A stretch of DNA of 64,000 nucleotides from Mycobacterium sp. 4858. GTDB taxonomy: Bacteria; Actinomycetota; Actinomycetes; Mycobacteriales; Mycobacteriaceae. This document shows positions 59,859-64,000 of this stretch, piece after piece. Position numbers and translations under genes: made by a program. The stretch's first letter is position 1. Every line of letters starts with the position of its first letter. The stretch covers positions 1 through 64,000 of the forward strand of contig NZ_LT968775.1 in the NCBI RefSeq assembly GCF_900240975.1, read 5' to 3'. Below the pieces are notes generated by a model that was given only the letters and a program-made list of their open reading frames with translations, was not told the DNA's origin and searched no databases.

Positions 59859-61689
59859 GTCTGCTCGGATCCGGTTGTGGCACGGCCCCCAGCAGCCTCC
59901 GGGTGTACTCGTGCCGCGGGTTATCGAACACCTGCCCGCTGTCGCCCTGCTCCACGATCGTGCCGGCATACATGACCACGACCTGGTGCGCGAGGTGTCT
60001 GACCACCGAAAGGTCATGGGACACGAACAGGTACGACAGGCCGAACCGTTCCTGCAGATCGAGCAGCAGATTGATGATGCCGGCCTGAATCGAGACGTCC
60101 AGGGCGGAGACCGGCTCGTCGAGGGCCAAGATCTTGGGCTGCAACGCCAGCGCCCGCGCGATGCCGATGCGCTGCTTCTGCCCGCCGGAGAACTCGGCGG
60201 GATATCGGGCGGCGTCCGCTCGGCGCAGTCCCACGATGTCGAGCAGCTCGGCGACGCGCGCGTTGGTCTCGCTCTTTCCGAAGCCGTTGGCCAGCAACGG
60301 CTCGGCGAGGAGGTCGGACACCGGCAGCCGGGGGTCCAGTGACGCCACCGGGTCTTGGAACACCACCTGGATGTCGCGCCGCAACGATCGCCGCTGCGAC
60401 GCGGTCAGGGTTGCCACGTCCGTGCCGAGCACGTCGATCGAACCAGACTGCGGCGCAACCAATTCCAGGATTTCGTGTAGCGTGGTCGACTTGCCCGAGC
60501 CGGACTCGCCGACGATGCCGAGGGTGCGGCCCTGCTGCAACTCGAAACTGACGCCGTCGACCGCGCGGACCTCGCCGACGCTGCGGCGCAACACCACACC
60601 TTTGGTCAGGGAAAAGGTCTTGACCAGATCGCGCACCCGCACGACGACCGACGAGTCGCCGGACGCGGGGGCATGCGCCTCGGTGTTGACACCGTAGATC
60701 TCCGCGGCGGTGCGTCCGTTGACCTGGTCGGTGCGGATGCAGGCCGCCCGGTGACCGGCGCCGACGGGGAGCAGGTCCGGTTCGTCCGCGCGGCAGTCCT
60801 CGATGACGAGGGGGCAGCGCGGCGCGAAGGGGCAGCCCGGTTCCAGTCCGACCAACGACGGGGGCGCGCCCGGGATGGGCACCAGCCGGGTGCCCTGCGC
60901 GGCGTTGAGCCGCGGGACAGAGCCCAACAGGCCTACGGTGTAGGGCATTTGGCGATCGCGGTACAGGTCGTGCACCCCGGCGGATTCGACGACCCGGCCC
61001 GCGTACATGACCAGCGCCCGGTCGGCGAACTCGGCGACCACGCCCAGGTCGTGGGTGATGATCAGCACGCCGGCGCCGGTGACGTCGCGCGCCGTCTTGA
61101 GCACCTCGAGGATCTGCGCCTGCACCGTGACGTCGAGCGCGGTGGTGGGTTCGTCGCAGATCAGCAGGTCGGGGTCGTTGGCGATCGCGATCGCGATGAC
61201 CACCCGCTGCCGTTCGCCGCCGGACAGCTCGTGCGGAAACGCGCGGGCACGCCGGTCGGGCTGAGCGATACCGACCAAGTCGAGGAGTTCCGCCGCGCGG
61301 CGGCGGGCGGCCTTCTTGCCCACGTGCGGCTGGTGAATTTCGATCGCCTCGGCGATCTGGTCCCCGACTGTGTAGACGGGCGTCAGCGCCGACATCGGAT
61401 CCTGGAACACCATGCCGACCGCCTTGCCGCGGAACCGCGACATCGCGTCGTCGCCCAGGCCCAGCAACTCGGTGTCGTGCAACCGCACCGAGCCGCGCAC
61501 CCGCGCGTACTCCGGTAGCAGACCGACCACCGCCATCGCCGAAACCGACTTGCCCGAACCGGATTCGCCGACCATGGCCACGACCTCGCCCGGGGCGATG
61601 CTGTAGCTGATGCCGCGCACCGCGGTCACCGGGTCACCGTCCGTCGGGAAACTGACGGCCAGGTCGGCCACCTCGAGCAGCGCGTTCAA
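59851..61689 (-). CDS. oppD: Peptide importer double ATPase OppD
   Basis: A 612-residue protein with two complete NBDs: first Walker [15 protein letters not shown], signature [14 protein letters not shown], Walker [13 protein letters not shown]; second [40 protein letters not shown]. Between them the Cys motif CPFAPRCP with further Cys (EDC, AAC) is seen; in the M. tuberculosis enzyme, an iron-sulfur cluster has been reported in this region. Length equals OppD of M. tuberculosis. It overlaps oppC by 4 bp (ATGA). Confidence 0.93.
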   Translation of the reverse strand: MNALLEVADLAVSFPTDGDPVTAVRGISYSIAPGEVVAMVGESGSGKSVSAMAVVGLLPEYARVRGSVRLHDTELLGLGDDAMSRFRGKAVGMVFQDPMSALTPVYTVGDQIAEAIEIHQPHVGKKAARRRAAELLDLVGIAQPDRRARAFPHELSGGERQRVVIAIAIANDPDLLICDEPTTALDVTVQAQILEVLKTARDVTGAGVLIITHDLGVVAEFADRALVMYAGRVVESAGVHDLYRDRQMPYTVGLLGSVPRLNAAQGTRLVPIPGAPPSLVGLEPGCPFAPRCPLVIEDCRADEPDLLPVGAGHRAACIRTDQVNGRTAAEIYGVNTEAHAPASGDSSVVVRVRDLVKTFSLTKGVVLRRSVGEVRAVDGVSFELQQGRTLGIVGESGSGKSTTLHEILELVAPQSGSIDVLGTDVATLTASQRRSLRRDIQVVFQDPVASLDPRLPVSDLLAEPLLANGFGKSETNARVAELLDIVGLRRADAARYPAEFSGGQKQRIGIARALALQPKILALDEPVSALDVSIQAGIINLLLDLQERFGLSYLFVSHDLSVVRHLAHQVVVMYAGTIVEQGDSGQVFDNPRHEYTRRLLGAVPQPDPSRRV

Positions 61690-62612
61690 CGGGTGCCGCC
61701 CCGCAACATGCCGCTGCCCGGGTCCAGCGCGTCGCGCAGGCCGTCACCGGTCACGTTGGCGCACACCAGGATCAGCACCAGCACCCCCGCCGGAAACAGG
61801 AACACCCACGGGAAGGTGGTCGCGGACTGGGTGCCGTTGGCGATCAACGTGCCCAGCGACACGTCCGGCGGCTGAATCCCGAAACCGAGAAAGCTCAGCC
61901 CGGTCTCGGCCAGGATGGCCGACGCGACGTTGAGGGCGGCGTCGATGATCAGGATCGAGGCCACGTTGGGCACCACATGGCGCAGGATGATCCGCTGGCT
62001 CGAAACGCCCATGTACCTTGCGGCCCTGATGAATTCGCGTTCACGCAGACTCATGGTCATGCCACGCACCATGCGCGAGCTGATCATCCAGCCGAAGCCG
62101 GCGAGCAGTAAGACGAGCAACAGGATGTTGGCGGAGCTCTTGGTTCGCGGAGTGACGATCGCGATGAGGATGAAGCTGGGTACCACCAACAGCAGGTCGA
62201 CCAGCCACATCAGCGCCCGGTCCCGCCAGCCACCGAAATAGCCCGCGATCGAGCCGACCGTGGCGGCAATGCCGGTCGAGATGACCGCCACGCACACACC
62301 GATCAGCATCGACTTCTGCATGCCCCGCAGGATCTGTGCCAGCAGGTCCTGACCCAGCGCGTTGGTGCCCAGCCAGTGCCGGGCGTTCGGCGGTTGTAAC
62401 AGCGCGTCGAAGTCGAGGTCGTCATAGGAATACGGCAGCAGGCCCGGCAGTGCGTAGCAGCCGACGAACAGCAGCACCAGCAGTGTGAGCGCCGTGACGG
62501 CCAACCGGTTGCGCACGAACCTGCGCAGCACCAGGGTGCGGCGCGAGGTGAACTCCGATGGTTTCGGGGACGAGATACCCTGAGCGCCTTCCACTTTGGG
62601 CTCGGCCGTCAT
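61686..62612 (-). CDS. oppC: Peptide importer permease OppC
   Basis: A 308-residue permease with a cytoplasmic N-terminus and six membrane helices; the OppC EAA loop is [20 protein letters not shown]. Motif [20 protein letters not shown] is classic for the DppC/OppC family. The ATG at 62612 overlaps the oppB stop (ATGA). M. tuberculosis OppC is 291 aa; the extra residues are at the N-terminus. Confidence 0.92.
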   Translation of the reverse strand: MTAEPKVEGAQGISSPKPSEFTSRRTLVLRRFVRNRLAVTALTLLVLLFVGCYALPGLLPYSYDDLDFDALLQPPNARHWLGTNALGQDLLAQILRGMQKSMLIGVCVAVISTGIAATVGSIAGYFGGWRDRALMWLVDLLLVVPSFILIAIVTPRTKSSANILLLVLLLAGFGWMISSRMVRGMTMSLREREFIRAARYMGVSSQRIILRHVVPNVASILIIDAALNVASAILAETGLSFLGFGIQPPDVSLGTLIANGTQSATTFPWVFLFPAGVLVLILVCANVTGDGLRDALDPGSGMLRGGTR

Positions 62613-63586
62613 GACACCCGCACCCTGGGATCGAGAGCTGCGTAGAAGACGTCGGAGAGCAGGCCCGCCAGCAGCACGACCGTGCCGGAAAACAGCGTGA
62701 TGGCGGCGATGATGTAGGTGTCCTGCGTCGCGATGCCCTGCACCAGCCATTCGCCCATGCCATGCCAGCCGAAGATCTTCTCCACGAACACCGCGCCAGT
62801 CACCAGGCCGGCGACCCCGTAGGCGAACAGGGTGGCCAACGGTATCAGCGCCGTGCGCAGTCCGTGCTTCACCAGTGCGCGCCGGCGGGTGAGCCCCTTG
62901 GCGCGCGCGGTGCGAATGAAATCCTGGCCCAGGACGTCGAGCATCGCGTTGCGCTGATAACGGCTGTACCCGGCGGCGGCCGCCAAGGTCAGGGTGAGCG
63001 TGGGCAGGATCAGGTGCCGCAACCGGTCCACCAACTGATGCCAGGCCCCGCCCTCCACGCCGGGTGAGGTTTCCCCGGTGTAGTCGAAAAGGTGCACGCC
63101 CAAAGCCCAGTTCACCCGTAATGCGCCGAGGATCAAGAGGCTGGCGATGACGAACGTCGGAGTGCTCAGCACCAGCAGCGCCGCCATCGTGACGAGGCGG
63201 TCACTCATTCGGTATTGGCGGATGGCCCCCCAGGCCCCGGCCACGATGCCCAGCACCGTGCCCGCCAGCGACCCCACGACCAGGAGCCGCAGGGTGACCC
63301 CGACGCGCCGCCAGAGTGTGGCGCCGACGGGCTGTCCGGTGATGGTCTTGCCGAAGTCGCCGCGCACGGCATGCGAGGCCCACTGCGCATAGCGGATCGG
63401 TATCGGCTTGTCGAGGTTGAGCGCGTGCGCCTTGGCGTCGATGACGGACTGCGGCGGCCGCGGACTGCGCTGCAACAGGCTGTCCAGTGGGCGGAAGGCC
63501 ACCGATGTCAGGCAAAACGTGAGAAACGATGCCAGCGCCAGCAGCACGACGTAGTTGAGCAACCGGCGCGCCAAGAAGCGAATCAT
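62609..63586 (-). CDS. oppB: Peptide importer permease OppB
   Basis: A 325-residue permease, first gene of the oppBCDA operon. Six helices, with the EAA loop GQDFIRTARAKGLTRRRAL. The start ATG 63586 (MIRFLARRLL) gives the same length as M. tuberculosis OppB; an upstream in-frame ATG at 63598 is less likely. It is divergent from canA with a 190-bp gap that should hold both promoters. Confidence 0.93.
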   Translation of the reverse strand: MIRFLARRLLNYVVLLALASFLTFCLTSVAFRPLDSLLQRSPRPPQSVIDAKAHALNLDKPIPIRYAQWASHAVRGDFGKTITGQPVGATLWRRVGVTLRLLVVGSLAGTVLGIVAGAWGAIRQYRMSDRLVTMAALLVLSTPTFVIASLLILGALRVNWALGVHLFDYTGETSPGVEGGAWHQLVDRLRHLILPTLTLTLAAAAGYSRYQRNAMLDVLGQDFIRTARAKGLTRRRALVKHGLRTALIPLATLFAYGVAGLVTGAVFVEKIFGWHGMGEWLVQGIATQDTYIIAAITLFSGTVVLLAGLLSDVFYAALDPRVRVS

Positions 63587-63776
63587 CCCCGATCGCACCG
63601 CCCGACCCGCATTGGGACAGGTTAACGATTCCGGCCCGCACCGGCCCGGTTCGGCGGTCGATCCTTGTGATCCCGCTGATTTTCATGCGTCAATGAACGA
63701 TGGCCCGTTGTTAACATCACCGCGGCACCGATGCGGGTAGCAACTCCGAGTGCTGCGACATTCCGAGGAGGCTTGC

Positions 63777-64000
63777 GTGACGGTTACCGACGACTTCCTG
63801 GCCAACAACGCCCACTATGCGAGCAGCTTCCACGGCCCGCTGCCGATGCCGCCGGCCAAACACGTCGCGGTCGTCGCCTGCATGGACGCCCGGCTCGACG
63901 TGTACCGCGCCCTCGGTCTCAATGAGGGCGAGGCCCACGTCATCCGCAACGCCGGCGGGGTGATCACCGACGACGTGATCCGGTCGCTGGCCATCAGTCA
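63777..64000 (+). CDS. canA: Beta-carbonic anhydrase CanA, 5' part only
   Basis: The first 74 residues of a beta-carbonic anhydrase (CO2 to bicarbonate, zinc enzyme); the frame is open to the window end. Cys35, Asp37 and Arg39 of [10 protein letters not shown] are the first zinc-site residues, as in Rv1284; the remaining His and Cys ligands lie outside. GTG 63777 is preceded by GAGGAGGC at a suitable distance. No other plausible start fits. Confidence 0.93.
   Translation, partial: MTVTDDFLANNAHYASSFHGPLPMPPAKHVAVVACMDARLDVYRALGLNEGEAHVIRNAGGVITDDVIRSLAIS

Overview
The window is high-GC (codon third positions mostly G/C) and encodes typical mycobacterial proteins: EmbR, PknH, the trehalose transporter LpqY-SugABC, the 2-oxoglutarate decarboxylase Kgd, CYP130 and several Lpq/Lpr lipoproteins. 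Gene order follows, from memory, the M. tuberculosis stretch Rv1233c to Rv1284. It differs by losses (no VapBC33, PE_PGRS23, RelBE, LprA or GMC oxidoreductase at the expected places) and by gains (small malic enzyme, SUFU-like protein, second SDR, family-6 DNA glycosylase, luciferase-like oxidoreductase, a giant GGDEF/EAL protein, a 13E12-type HNH protein). This fits a slow-growing non-tuberculous Mycobacterium, most likely of the M. avium complex; the species itself is inferred. No tRNA, rRNA, CRISPR array or complete insertion sequence was seen.

Layout. 1-5.8 kb: a partial membrane protein, a small membrane protein, then the tightly coupled lpqY-sugA-sugB-sugC trehalose-recycling operon with a SUFU-like gene on its end. 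5.8-12 kb: corA (minus), mdh and a small malic enzyme (a C4 metabolism pair), lpqZ, and two tandem paralogous SDRs. 12-16 kb: kgd (minus), whose frame is broken by a 179-bp imperfect tandem duplication. 16-25 kb: membrane protein, 14-TM MFS exporter, a nuclease/helicase fusion, lprE and deaD. 25-33.9 kb: acyltransferase, cyp130 with its TetR, FAD-linked oxidase, Tap-type efflux pump, udgB, FAD monooxygenase, LLM flavin oxidoreductase. 33.9-37.9 kb: a 1,315-residue membrane c-di-GMP protein with two GGDEF domains and one EAL domain. 38-41 kb: Ddn-like and HIT proteins, an amidase, a family-6 DNA glycosylase, then a 54-bp VNTR.

41-46 kb is a signalling block. A pH-sensing type adenylyl cyclase is followed by an intergenic region that carries the predicted sRNA Mcr11 (a good promoter and a 7-bp terminator hairpin) and three 8-bp direct repeats that end in the start codon of abmR. 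Then come pknH (frameshifted, with an extracellular domain unlike that of M. tuberculosis) and embR. 46-51 kb: a heterodimeric ABC exporter with one degenerate ATP site, then lprB and lprC. 51-58 kb: SixA-like phosphatase, HNH protein, an SbcD/SbcC-like pair without a zinc hook, and an alpha/beta hydrolase. 58-64 kb: the oppBCDA peptide importer (minus) and the start of canA, the beta-carbonic anhydrase, cut by the window end.

Two essential or important genes (kgd, pknH) carry frame breaks. Both could be sequence or assembly errors, and the kgd duplication in particular looks like one. Homology to M. tuberculosis is recalled from knowledge; no database search was run.
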